Assembly (NCBI GenBank): GCA_963662155.1
Contig: OY759265.1
Span: forward strand, 11,885,929 to 11,949,928
Direction: 5' to 3'
DNA: 64,000 nt
Origin: Lamellibrachia columna
Lineage: Eukaryota > Annelida > Polychaeta > Sabellida > Siboglinidae
Below, one piece after another: positions 47,328 through 58,839 of the stretch. The translations under genes and the position numbers were made by a program. The notes beneath the pieces are model-generated. The model saw only the letters and a list, made by a program, of their open reading frames with translations, had not been told where the DNA came from and searched no databases. Position 1 is the first letter of the stretch; every line of letters begins with the position of its first letter.

Positions 47328-50300
47328 GTAAAACATAGGAATGGTGCATTTTATGCAGAGTTGTGTAACGTGCAGTAACACCAGTTTGAAGATACTCTCT
47401 CATCTAGCTCTTCAGCGTGTCTTTGTGTCTTTCAATTACATTACATATTTCATACTTGATGCAAAACCACTACTGAAGGTTCTTGATGAGAAACGTTTTA
47501 ACAAAGTTTCATTCATAAAAGATGTGTTGTATGATATAAAGAATGTATGTAACCTTTCTTTTTTAGTTTGAGACAAGCTGTTTGCATTGGTCTTTGTTTT
47601 TTGTACAGCGTAATTGCATGTATTGTTTTAATTTAATTGTACACCATGCAGTATGAATAAATATATTATTATTATTATTATAATAGTGGAATTACTGAAT
47701 TGATCGCAATCAAAACTACCATTTATATCATGCAATTGCAACAATTTGAATTGAATAGAGTCTGTGTTAATCTGTGTGTATGACACACTTTTATGATTAT
47801 GTCTTCTGTCAGGGTTGGGTTCAATTGTAATTGCATGTTTTGCAATTAATTACAATGACTGTAATTGTAATTTTTTTTATAATGTAAATTTAAGTTTTAT
47901 GTGGTTGTGCAATTATAATTTTAATTGACAATTACAATTGATACCAAGATACAAAGAATGTACAAATTCACCTCAGAGTTAGTAAACCCTGTTTAAAAAT
48001 AAAATGATCAGCCATGGTAGGCTAAATGTAATCTTGTTTTTAAACAGTGCAGTTGTACTTCACCTGTGAACTATTGTAGTTAACCCTTTATGAAACATTT
48101 AATTGATTCTTGTGTAATTGTGCAATTGTTTTTGAAACAATGTGATTATAATTTATTTTTTTAAGTACTGCAATTGTCATTTAGCATTTATGGTGTGTAA
48201 TTGTAATTGACCATTGTATTTGAACCTAATCCTGTTATCTGTAAAAACATATCTTTATTCATTGTGTCTTCTCAGTTTTATTATATCTTACATGGTATGT
48301 GTATATACTTTATATTATGATCAGAACAAGAAAATGTCCATCAAGCATGTTTAAATTGTATTATATAATTTGCTAAATTTGTTAGGCAACATACAACTGA
48401 TATTTTATTTTATTTTACGGATTATGTGTACATATTATTTATTCTTGTTTTCGAGCAGTAACCGCTTTTGTTGGGAATTGGTTTGATTTTTATAATTGAT
48501 AATCATTTTGGCCAAACTGGTAGCCAACGTAATTGTAATGTAAGGAGTGCTGCCACCTATTGGAGTTCATTAGAGACAACTAAAGATGTTCGTTCATTAG
48601 CGGTAAAATTAAAATTGAACATATGTTGCGCTTTAGGGGTGGTCGTTGATGAGGTGTCATTTATATAGTGTATGTAGTCTGTCAATGAAAAACGCTTTTG
48701 ATCAAACTTTCTCCCTTGATAGTCAAATAGTTCATTGACAGTGCTCCACCATTTGTTGCATGAACCAACCAATCACTGACAGAATCAATTTATTGGAAGA
48801 TTCGGAACAACACTAGTAACTGCCGTACATATAATGACAATTAGTGTTTCTCTTTGTTAGGACGGCTGACTGACAAGTTCTTCATGCGTGTTGCTCGACA
48901 CGAGTTAAACTCCGACGAACACATTCAGCTCGGTGTATTCCTGGGGATAACACGTTCTGTGGTCCGAAAGAAAATCCATGATTCCGAGGGAACAGTGGAC
49001 AGCACGTTCGCTATCCTCGAGTCATGGAGAAACAAACTGACAGGCACCACTTCCAATGACATGTTTGAACAACTATGTGCAGCATACTTAGAACTGAAGA
49101 AGACCGATGTTGCTGAATACATCCGAAGTCGTAAGTTTGTAGCAGCGACCAGATCACAATTTTCCCTGGCTCAATATCGCATGTTTTTATGCTAGCGCAA
49201 TTGATGATGTCTTTAAAAAGAAAAGACAAAAACTGTGGTGTTTGACTAATATAGTAATGCAACATGGTTGCCCTAAGGTGTCTATGGCTCTATACACATG
49301 AACACAAATGCAAACATAATATTTTGGAATTAAAAAATGAGATAAATTGAGTTGCGGAGGCAGCTTTGACATGTAGGCTTATCTACACAAGTAGCAGACA
49401 AAAATAATTAATCAGCATTATACAGCATGCATTTTGGGCATGTGTTTTCAACGGCCAACATTGGTGAAAGATTTTAATACTGAAACAGTGCATGAGAGCA
49501 AAGTTAATTCCTAACATATTTTATGCAGAGATAACGTGAAAGACTGAAACTTTAATGATACACGTTGATACTAATGAACTTATTTTATTTGTTTCAGAGC
49601 AAGTGCAGTACTTGATTAATCTGCTTCAGAAGGCTCGAAAAACAACTCAAACTTGCAGGCAGAAATCAAATGGTATATTACTTGTGGAGCTTTCTATATC
49701 ATAGATTTAATATAAAGCACACATTTGTCATAAAAAATTATATAAATATGTAAGAATGGACCCAGAATAAGAAACTCACAGCTGTATATATTCAACAGAA
49801 TTTGTTGTAGTAGACATGTTTCTATGTATCGTCAAACCTTGCTTTAAGGTCACCTTGGTAATACAGCCACCTTGTTGTTGTGGTCATCCTGGGACAATCT
49901 CAAATTATTCCAATAACAGTAAAGTAGAGCATTAAGACCTGATAATATGGTCACCTTGTTATTCAGATCACTTGGCCTAGTCCCACTTTATTAGTCAATC
50001 AATAATTGTGAAACATTTTGGTAATATCCTTTGCTGCATTTTATGCATCTCATTAGAAATTGACAAAGTTAATTCCAGGAGAACGACTGAGGTTAGCATT
50101 TGATGACTTACATTTAGATATTGTTTTATAGTGGAGATTAAATAAAAATAATAATATATGACTGAATTAATTTCAGAACAAATGCGACTCGTGAAGGATG
50201 AGTCAAGACAGTCGAAAGGTACCTTTCTTGCCAAATTAATTATTTCACACCAATTAAATGACTTTGTTAATTTGTCAATGTTCATTATTTTGTTTGTTGA

Positions 50301-53300
50301 ATTACATTAAAATGTGAAATCATCTGTGCACTTGCACAGCACTGTAATTGCACTTGCACTAGTAATTTTCTGCGCTTCATTCTGTTGCCCAGTATTTTGG
50401 TAGTGAACGTTTGTGTGACTGTCACACCATGCATATTTAATATGGATAAGATAATGAATACTTTCTTGTATAATTTATTCTCTTCCCAAATCTAACATTT
50501 TCATAGGCTTATTGAAACAGGTAAAGGAGAATTTGTTTATATACTTAAATTGTTACTTATACTTATATACCTTAAATTGTTACTTGTACTTATATATCTT
50601 AAATTGTTACTTGTACTTTTATACCTTAAATTGTATAATGAACACATATATGTATTTCAGAGGAAGTTTGTCGGCTGAGAGACACAGTCAGATGCCAACA
50701 GGAAGAAATAAAAGCCACTGAAGGTAAGTTTAATTTAGAGTGTCATAGATTTATTATATAGTACAATGGAACCTTATTATTAAGGTCATCGTCCGGACTG
50801 GGCCAAGGTGCCCTGAATAACGAGGTGACTGTATTAGTGGGATTTAATGCCCAATTATTTTCTGTTATGGAAATAATTTGTGACTTTCCCGGCATGACCA
50901 TGCATGGCATGGTGGATGAATTACTTAGGTGACCGTAAATTTATAAAGCATTTTTAAAAGGTTCTATAAGTTGAAAAATGAACATTGTTTTTAAATAGAT
51001 AAACATTGGTGACATGAATTGTGACATGAACATTGTATGTATTTCAGAGGAAGTCTGTCTGCTGAAAGACACAGTCAAAAGTCAACAGGAAGAAATGGAA
51101 GCTGCTGAAGGTAAGACTAATTTACATCATCATATTATATTCATATGCAATTAAGTAATTGGAAACATTTTATTTGGCTAGAAGTCTGTTTAACTCTTAA
51201 TAGTAAAATCCATCATTAAACATTCATGCATTGTCAACATGCACTTTACTAAGATGCTCATAAAATTCTTCATACTCTTAAAAGCAAAATATTCTTCTAC
51301 AACCTCAACCAAGATTATGAAGGTTAGATTGTGCATTTTAGATAGAACTTAAAGTTTGCCCAGAATTGTGAAGTAAATGCTTCCCGAACAACCTTGACAT
51401 TCACGTTGCTATAAACCCGAGTGAACAGCGTTGTATAGGAAGAGGCTATTCGCAGAGCTGTTCTGCTGATTACCGAAAGAGTGATTATTATTTGCAGAAT
51501 TGCTCTGCATATTGTCACAATAGTAGGTCTTATTTGCTGAGCTGCTCTGAGGATTACTGAAAGGGTGATTGTTATTAGTTATGTTTGGACATAAAAATCT
51601 TATGTTTTACATACATAAGATTATTGTTTATAAAACATTTAAAAAAGGTTCTATAAGTCGAAAAATGAGCACTGATTTTAAATAGACAAAACATTGGTGA
51701 CAAATGAATCGTGACATGAACATTGTATGTATTTAAGAGGAAGTCTGTCAACTGAGAGACATGGTCGAAAGTCAAAAGGAAGAAATGAAGGCCACTGAAG
51801 GTGGGTGAATATTAACTTGGCAGCAATTGGTGAAAATTTACCCTCCTGTCATGTGTAGATAGCAGCAGTCTAAAATAAGGAACTCAATTTTCCAATTGCC
51901 TAATATGTTTTCGTTTCATATCTGTGATTTTCTGTTTGCTGAAGCAAATATTATTTATGGAGGAACATTAATTCTACTACCACATTTTTCGTCACAGACG
52001 TTCCGTTTTTCTTTGTTATTTTCCAAATCTCATAAATGTTATTTGGGGTTCATATATCACACTAAAACCCTTATGTGACATTATATAAACATGTAATCTT
52101 AAACTAGATGTTATAATAACTAGATTTTGGTTAATGTACGGGTTTTGATCAATGTTTTTATTTTAGTACGTGGACACGATATTGTAAAAACATGCAAAAT
52201 ATGCATTATGATCTTTATTATAATATTACAATGCCACAAATGATGACACGCAACAGGCAATATTAATCCAATGTGTACATTTAGCATGCAGACATTCCGT
52301 GTTATGTTCAGATGTTATAAATTTCAATATAAACATTTAAAATTATTCTGCCACTGTCTTAATTACATGAGAAAATAGAGAAAAAATAATATTAGTGGAG
52401 GTCAACATAATCCAGGGCTATAATTAAAGTGTCCACTGTCAGAGTCTAGCACTTGAGAAACTTGTGGTGGGCAGTGACGATCTTCTCACAGAGACCTTCC
52501 TGCAGGGCGAACTGGACGTGGTTGCATCCTCCAGTTGCAGAGCAGGAATCCGAGGCAGGAAGATTTCCTCAACGGGAGTGTCATCCACATCCTCAATTGC
52601 TGGCCAGTTGTACCTATTCAGCTTGCCTCTGACGGCACGTAGGTACTTCACCCGAACGGCGCCACCTGTTTCCTGGCGAACCACCTCACTGACGAAGTAC
52701 ATACCTTTGAAGTTGGCAACCAAGTAAGCTCCAACATGGAACTGAGAGTTGACGCCTGAGGCTTCCACGTCCTCTTGTGGTGCTGGTTCCTGCTGGTTAG
52801 GCAGAGTATCCGGTACTGCGTCGAACTGAACGAACAGCACAAACTTCTTCCTGCCTTGGCAGCCAAGAACATAGTGGCCTTCCTCATCACAAGAACACCA
52901 GGCTGCGTGGTACTCCATCATACTGGACACCATCGTCATCGTTCTCAGTTCCTCAAGGTGCACCAGACTGGCTTAAATTCTGGCCCGTAAAACTTCCAAG
53001 TACGTCACCTTCCCAGAGGAGTTCCCGTAGGCGACGTAATCAGCGGCGTACAGGATGGTGTTGATGCATCGGACATAGTCATAGGCCATTCTCTTGGTGC
53101 CGCCAACACCATAGCACGGCCCTTTCCCATGACCCACCTCAAAATAGAGCCAGTAGGCTTCCGTGCCAAAGATGTCCAGGTGCTGTGCCAGTACAGAGAA
53201 CATGTGGCTGTTTCTGTACTGCGAGCTGGGGGAGTCAATCACTTAATGTACAAAGTTCACCTTCTCGCTGAGGTCTTCATGGATCCTGGAGATAAGTTCT

Positions 53301-56300
53301 TTCAGGAACTGAAGCACTGTCGGAGCAGTGTGACACCGTTTGTCGGTGACCAGTATGTATGACTTGTGCAGCAGAGTGTTGTTGCTGCGGTAGTGAACGA
53401 CAGCCATGTGGGTGGTGATTTGGTTTTCGCTAAGAACCCGACTGGATTCCATCACTGGTGCAGGACGTCCAGTTTTCACTGAAGTCCATCTTCATGGTCA
53501 CGTGTCTGGGGGGAAGAGGTGTGAACATCTCTGTACTGGGCAATGACACGCTGGACGTAAGCCTTGGACGTCGTCATGCACCCGAGGAACTTTCTGATGA
53601 ACTCGACCTTCTCAGTGGAGTACTCAAGCCGCTTCACTCGGGCTTTGGTCATCTCGCCATATTGCACTGGGACTGTGCACCATTCCCATTACTTAATATT
53701 AGGTGTGGTCAGCTTCTCCTCCAAGGTTACCCGGGCATGTTCCACGATGGTCTCTGGTCTCTTTCACGAACTGGTCAGAGCTGGTGTTGAAATGCAGACA
53801 AGACACAGTCTTAACATGATGAGTTTGACATATCGGCACTTGGCATGGACATGCAAAAAGAAGCTAAAATTGCACTTAATGCCTGGGGTCACGAGAAGCA
53901 ACTTTCTGTTGAGGATGTGGAAGTAGTCATGTAGAATGTACTTTTGGTACATCTGCATTGTACAGACACTTCAGGAAGCACAGCATGAGCTCTTCTTTTG
54001 ACAGATAGTCAACACGGCGAAGTTGAAGTCACTTCCGATGGTATCTCTTTCCCAAATCCCTCGATACCCCGAGCTCCTTGCCCAGTCGACTGATATTGCA
54101 GCTGATCTTGACAGTGTCGTTGCCCAGCAGACAATTTGCCACCATCGACTTTCTCTTCGGTGTTAAGCTTCAACACGGCTATGCTCATTTGCAGTTGGTT
54201 CTGAATCTTGGGGCATTCCTGGGTGAGATGCCGTTGGAATGTAGCAGGTCCTCCGCAGTGCTCGGGAGACTGCAGGCCGGTATCACACCGGTCGTAGTTG
54301 GCAGCACCGGTGTAAGTTGAGGAGAAGCCCATGGCTCCTGCACTGTGCTCCATGAACCTGGGGAGTAATCGTCCCAACAGGGACACAGACAGGTTCACTG
54401 CAAGTATCTTCCTCAGACTCCAACATCAAACTGTCGTGCTCGGGTCCAGAGGTGTTCCTTTCTGGGGTCTTGTACTTGGACGCCAACTTCTCAAGCACAC
54501 TTTCAGCTGCAGTGCAGTAGCACAAAAGTCAAATAAAACATGCAATTTCTTACCTGCGTTCTTAAAACAAAGCATGTATCGAATACAGGTAGCTCCCTGT
54601 AGTTCATTGACCTAATCTGGCATAGGTAAAAGTTTTAGCGCATTACACACTTGGTATAAATAAATAGTCACCGACGTTCTGCAAAAACGAACTGTCTGTG
54701 ACTTTTTGTTTTTGTCTTATTAAATAATTGTTTTCTCAATTGTTTCTGGAGTATTGAACCACCCATAGTTCTGCATTCTGTGTGGTAATGTTGCAGCTTG
54801 CGGAGATAAGATACGATGGAACGTCCGTGACGTTGTTTTTCTGACATCTCACATTAATAGTTTTTCGGTTGCTGTGTTAACCAATGGGATTGCTCACTGG
54901 AATCTATGGGGCTCGCATACATGAACTTGATGTTGTTTTTCTGACATCTCACATTAATAGTTTTTCGGTTGCTGTGTTAACCAATGGGATTGCTCACTGG
55001 GATTTATGGGGCTAGCATACAGGAACTTAACTTTAATTGGTAATGGACCAGGTTGGATGGGTAATGATAGGCATTCCTGGAAAGGCCGTTTGAAGTTTGG
55101 ACACGGATGCCTCTAGTTCCCAGAAACAGGACAGCAAGTGGGACGAAGTACAAAAGATTCCGCGTACATCCGTACATGATGTTGGACAAACTGACAAATC
55201 TGCCAGGGGTACTGTAGTAATATGTGGTTATCAACAACATACAGGGGTTCACTTTTATACCGTATTTGAACATAATCACCCATGAAAAGCCAGTGGCATA
55301 TCTAGGATCTGGAAAAGTTGGTCAAGTCTGGTCACCCATGCTACCATGTAGCGGTGCAATGGAAAAATATGGGGGGATTTTGCCAAAGGGGGGCCATTTC
55401 ATCAAATTGGATTTGATGAAATTTGAATACTAACATAAACTTTGCATGACTTTCAGAGGAACTGCGCCAGCTGAAAGACCACGTCAAACGTGAACGATCG
55501 CGAAGAAATGCCGCTGAAGGTGAACTTTCATGTACAACATTACTGAATTAACATAATGTAAAATAATTTATAGCATTTAAACAGCTGATGTTAGAATATT
55601 TGAAGGTATGTTTTTGCTTTGTTTCAACTGTTACTGTCTAACTTGGGTCAAACACTTATTAATTCAATGGATAGTAAATTAATATTCGTGTGGAGGTGTG
55701 TGAAAGTACTATGGTCCAACATTCATAAGGTTCAGGCATTTATGTGACCTAACTACAGTTAATAATCTTACTATTTTAATGTTAAATGATAGATAATTAA
55801 TGTATTTATTTATATGTGTATTTATTTTGCTCAAATTCATATATTTTAGTTTATGTCTATCCTCTTTCATCCAGACTTCGGGTCAATTACATTATATCAA
55901 TTCCAATTACACCTCAAAATTCCAATTATGAATTCCATATCGATGCAACAGTTAAATTCCAATGATGAATTCCGTATCGATACAACAGTTTGTGAACAGA
56001 ATAACAACCATAGATGTATTCAACACCAAAAAAATATCATATTTTAGAGCAGCTTTTACTGATTATTTGTAGCGAATAATTTGTATTAAAAAGTTACATG
56101 ATATAATTGAAAAGTAATACGAAATATCAATTACATTTTCACCAATTACTTTTAAAAACAAAACAAATTCCAGAATTGGAATTGGCGTTTCAATTGTAAT
56201 TAACCCCAAACATGCGCTCATCTAATATTGTACATTCCTCAATTGATACTTGGTGTGTATTTATTTTGATCATATTTTACATCTCATTGTTTTCTGTCTA

Positions 56301-57346
56301 TCCTCTTTCATCTGATGTTGCACGTTCATCAATTGATACTTGGTGTGTATTTATTGTGATCATGTTTCACATCTCATAGTTTCTGTCTCCTCTCTCATCG
56401 TTTGTTTGTTTTTGCTTCTGCTGCAGCGTCAACTGACAATGCCCATGTGACCAGCCCAACCTGCCGCCCCAAACAACGCCTCCTAGTGGTAGGTGGAGTG
56501 ACCAACGAGAAGATCGGAACAGGACAAAGGGAATACAACCACTGCCACTATTGGATGGAGGAGTCCAACTGTTGGCAGCTGTTGACAGAGCTGCCACAGT
56601 CAGTCGGCAGGTGGTATGACATATGTCAGTTGGCCAGTGACCAGCTGTTGCTGACAGGAGGGGTGAAGGGTGGGGTGAAGAAGGGCGACTGTTGGGTGCT
56701 GGATGGCAACAAATGGACACAGATGCCATCACTAGCTTCTGCTCGCTACCTTCACCGTAATGTCCTCCTTGGAGACTACGTGTATGTAGTGGGCGGAAAA
56801 GATGTCAGTGGCAAAGTGATTGCATCTGTGGAAAGGTTTGACCTGAAGCAGCATCAGTGGTCAGCTGTACCTGACATGCCACAGCCAGTGTACGTCCCCT
56901 CAGTCATCAGCTATGGCCACAGGGTGTTTGTGTTTGGTGGCCGCAGTGCAGACAATGCGGTGTTGTCCTGCACTCAGGTTTATGACACAACGTCAGGCAA
57001 GTGGATCACCCTGGCAGCCATGCCAGAGGCATGTGATTGTGGTGCTGCTGTCTCTATAAACAGTTGTATCTACCTGGTGGGAGGCCACAATCGGTCATGT
57101 CTCCGGTATGACCCATATTCTCACCGCTGGACAAGGCTGAGTCGACCATGCCAGAAATACGGCCAGGCCCCAGCAGTTGTGTGGCAGGGTGGTATACTGG
57201 TGGCAGGGGGTGGCATTGGCAAACCAGAGTCTGCGATCATAGAGCACTATGACCCTGTGACAGACAAGTGGTCTGACTGGCAGACACCACTGAAGGAGAA
57301 ACTGATGTGTCATGGCATGTTCAGCGTCATCCTCTCTGGTGTCTGA
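47264..57346 (+). CDS. Death domain - coiled coil - kelch-repeat protein, 9 coding exons
   Basis: Nine exons, all joined in phase 1, give a complete 540-residue protein. Residues 1-21 are a short Ser/Ala-rich start. Residues 22-112 form a Death-domain-like six-helix pattern (GRLTDKFFMRVARHE..., LGVFLGITRSVV, ILESWRNKL, FEQLCAAYLEL, DVAEYIRS). Residues 113-150 are a polar helix. Residues 151-234 are four 21-residue coiled-coil cassettes. Residues 235-540 are a kelch propeller with six Gly-Gly strands (VVGG, LTGG, VVGG, VFGG, LVGG, VAGG). Death domains assemble signalling platforms by self-association, and kelch propellers bind partners; a role as an oligomeric adaptor in innate immunity or cell death is inference. 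There is no signal peptide, membrane segment, BTB or RING domain. Intron 7 carries a decayed minus-strand gene. I do not know a named family with this architecture. Confidence 0.85.
47810..48234. mobile_element. 425-bp hAT-like MITE in Death/kelch intron 1
   Basis: CAGGGTTGGGTTCAA at 47810 and inverted CAGGATTAGGTTCAA at 48220-48234 match in 13 of 15. The interior is AATTGTAATTG-rich. The flanks TCTTCTGT and TTATCTGT agree in 6 of 8, a possible aged hAT target duplication. Confidence 0.7.
48861..49130 (+). CDS. Death/kelch gene exon 2 (Death domain)
   Basis: A 270-nt phase-1 exon between ctttgttag and gtaagt holds the whole Death-like domain: GRLTDKFFMRVARHELNSDE, then HIQLGVFLGITRSVVRKKIH, a TFAILESWRNKL helix and a final DVAEYIRS helix. 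The conserved Trp of helix 5 and the LG-x-x dipeptide pattern are present. DED or CARD membership is less likely but cannot be excluded by eye. Confidence 0.85.
49598..49672 (+). CDS. Death/kelch gene exon 3 (helical linker)
   Basis: A 75-nt phase-1 exon between ttgtttcag and gtatat coding for QQVQYLINLLQKARKTTQTC-RQKSN. It is predicted helical and polar, linking the Death domain to the coiled coil. Confidence 0.8.
50177..50218 (+). CDS. Death/kelch gene exon 4 (42-nt, two heptads)
   Basis: A 42-nt phase-1 exon between aatttcag and gtacct coding for EQMRLVKDESRQSK, 14 residues or exactly two heptads. It is related to the later 63-nt cassettes (E-x-M/V-x-x-L/V-x-D). Confidence 0.75.
50661..50723 (+). 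CDS. Death/kelch gene exon 5 (coiled-coil cassette 1)
   Basis: A 63-nt phase-1 exon between gtatttcag and gtaagt coding for EEVCRLRDTVRCQQEEIKAT-E. Twenty-one residues make three heptads with V3, L6, V10, Q13, I17 and T20 in a/d positions. Confidence 0.85.
51048..51110 (+). CDS. Death/kelch gene exon 6 (coiled-coil cassette 2)
   Basis: A 63-nt phase-1 exon between gtatttcag and gtaaga coding for EEVCLLKDTVKSQQEEMEAA-E. It is closely similar to exons 5 and 7 and shares about 110 bases of upstream intron sequence with exon 7. Confidence 0.85.
51738..51800 (+). CDS. Death/kelch gene exon 7 (coiled-coil cassette 3, weak acceptor)
   Basis: A 63-nt phase-1 exon coding for EEVCQLRDMVESQKEEMKAT-E, donor GAAG|gtgggt. 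The acceptor reads gtatttaag where copies 5 and 6 have gtatttcag, so the usual pyrimidine before AG is lost. The exon is open, so it may be used weakly or skipped; skipping keeps frame and heptad register. Confidence 0.7.
52439..54512 (-). pseudogene. Decayed transposase/integrase-like gene nested in Death/kelch intron 7
   Basis: Read on the minus strand this region gives, in order: ESVLEKLASKYKTPERNTSG near 54500; EFIRKFLGCMTTSKAYVQRV (53.6 kb); HVTMKMDFSENWT (53.48 kb); HMAVVHYRSN...LVTDKRCHTA; VIDSPSSQYRNSHMFSVLAQ; YFEVGHGKGPCYGVGGTKRM; and NSQFHVGAYLVANFKGMYFV. The series matches a family I know only as uncharacterised animal proteins with SDG-x-x-SQ-(Y/F)-(R/K) and HGKG-x-x-D-G-x-GG cores. 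The frame shifts at least twice between 53.40 and 53.52 kb, and in-frame TAA codons occur at 53243-53245 and 52973-52975, so it is broken. An RNase H-like transposase role is inference from three acidic positions. Confidence 0.7.
54832..55031. repeat. 100-bp tandem duplication
   Basis: GTTGTTTTTCTGACATCTCA begins at 54832 and 54932; the two units are nearly identical and run to the GAACTT near 55028. Confidence 0.93.
55457..55519 (+). CDS. Death/kelch gene exon 8 (coiled-coil cassette 4)
   Basis: A 63-nt phase-1 exon between gactttcag and gtgaac coding for EELRQLKDHVKRERSRRNAA-E. It is the most diverged cassette, with a basic second half. It lies 3.6 kb from cassette 3 because the intervening intron holds a decayed minus-strand gene. 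Confidence 0.82.
55877..56210. mobile_element. Short AATTCCAATTAC-rich element, copy 2
   Basis: Collinear with 2477-2841 with GGGTCAATTAC at the left and inverted GGGGTTAATTAC at the right. Located in the last intron of the Death/kelch gene. Confidence 0.5.
56427..57346 (+). CDS. Death/kelch gene exon 9 (kelch propeller, stop)
   Basis: The acceptor is tctgctgcag and 305 codons run to TGA at 57344-57346. Six kelch motifs are seen, each with a Gly-Gly strand followed by a Tyr or Phe and a Trp about 20 residues on (for example YVVGGKD...ERFDLKQHQWSAVPDMP and VFVFGGRS...QVYDTTSGKWITL). A single-exon propeller joined to a multi-exon front half is consistent with domain shuffling. Confidence 0.93.
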
Positions 57347-58150
57347 CCATGCAGTCAGGTTACTGTCTGTGCACACCGGCAGACATGCACCACTGGCTGT
57401 GGTCAGTGTTAATTAGGTCAACTTTGGGTACCATATGTCTGGTGGTGTTGCCAAGCATGCACCACTGGCTGTGGTCAGTGTTAATAAGGTCATCTTTGGG
57501 TGCCATGTCTGGTGGTGTTGGTGATCGCGGTCCTCCACACAGTTCTGTCATTTACAGTTGTCAGCGGCTGGGTGCCATTGGCTGGTCTTTCAAGCAATGT
57601 GTTTACACTATTAATGTATTTAATTCTTCGCCTGCCTGTGGCTTTGTGTACTTTGATTTGTTCTTTCATAATGTTGTTTTCAATCTGACCGATTCTTAAT
57701 CTTAATTATGTCAGTGTTTCAATTAATGTACCAAATGTTGACAACAAACAACGATGGTTATTTAAATTATAATTATGTAGTGACCATTAGATTTCATGGA
57801 TGGCTGGATGTTTTGCCAAGTCAGAATTTGTTTCAAATATTAAGAGCAAATCATTTTGCTTTATTGTTGGACCTGCGGTTTCGTGTTTGCCAGGTTTTTT
57901 CAAATTCTCTATAATTTTGTCTCATAATATTATTTTATCATATAATAGTAATTAATTTTTACAGATCATTTAATACATAATTTAGGAGTAATAATACTTT
58001 TCTGGGTATCATTGAGTTCATGCAGATCCATCCTGTCACAAGATCTAATGTTTGCACCAAACAACATTTTATCATGTTTTACTCTGGAGAAACAAATCGG
58101 AGAAAAAATGACCAACAGTTATTAGCATCTCAGTCAGTATTATTGATCAT
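57347..58150. other. Death/kelch 3' region
   Basis: Follows the TGA. CATGCACCACTGGCTGTGGT begins a 72-bp unit present twice (57384 and 57456). No clear AATAAA before 58607, so the 3' end is undecided. Confidence 0.45.
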
Positions 58151-58160
58151 ATGTCAGTTA

Positions 58161-58400
58161 TGGGGAGTGGTGATCTTGCGGTTAGAGCACCAGACTGTCG
58201 GTCGAGAGGACTGGTGCCAGTCCACCTATCGCTCTTTTAGGCTTCAGCAGTTTTTTTTCATCCCACTTTGTTTGTGTCTTACGGGACAGAAGCTAACAGC
58301 TGTTGGTCCTTTCTGTCTGGTGTCTGTGCCAGGGGAAGTAAGTGACCCCCCACACAGGGAAATGCAAAAAACCTGTCATGGACTCACTACCCCTAGAGAA
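58161..58400 (+). mobile_element. tRNA-derived SINE, copy C
   Basis: GGTGATCTTGCGGTTAGAGC (A-box region), CTGGTGCCAGTCC (weakened B box), then CCCACTTTGTTTGTGTCTTA, GTTGGTCCTTTCTGTCTGGT and CATGGACTCACTACCC, matching copies A and B. Confidence 0.7.
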
Positions 58401-58839
58401 AGAAAATTAAAAATAAACCACTCCTTTGTTAGTCCTAGACAGGGCTTTTTTGAGTTAAATGTAAGGTTCTAAGCTACTCAGGAAAAAGCCTGACCAGTTG
58501 GCTATAGGTGTTGTTGGTCAGCTGGTTTCTCTGGTCATCACCGTTCAATGTGGTTGTCACAAATTTATTGTACATGGCCACTGTGGCCTGATGACCGTTT
58601 CGCTAAAATAAATAGCTCATAAGGAAAATAAAATCATAAAAGAGAATCCATCATTAATTTTAAGAACATTATTTCACTAAGATGCTCATAAATCCATTAT
58701 AAACTTAGAATTTTTTTTTTTTCATCACAGGCTCCATAGTGGGCTGCCAGAGTTGTTGAACATGCATTTCATCTTTCTAGCTGTTAAAATGTTGATTAAA
58801 ATAGAGTGTGTTTAAAGTGGCCTCATTGGTCAGTTCACA

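Noticed and set aside
56367..56732. Minus-strand frame over the kelch exon
   Set aside because: Shadow of the kelch coding sequence.
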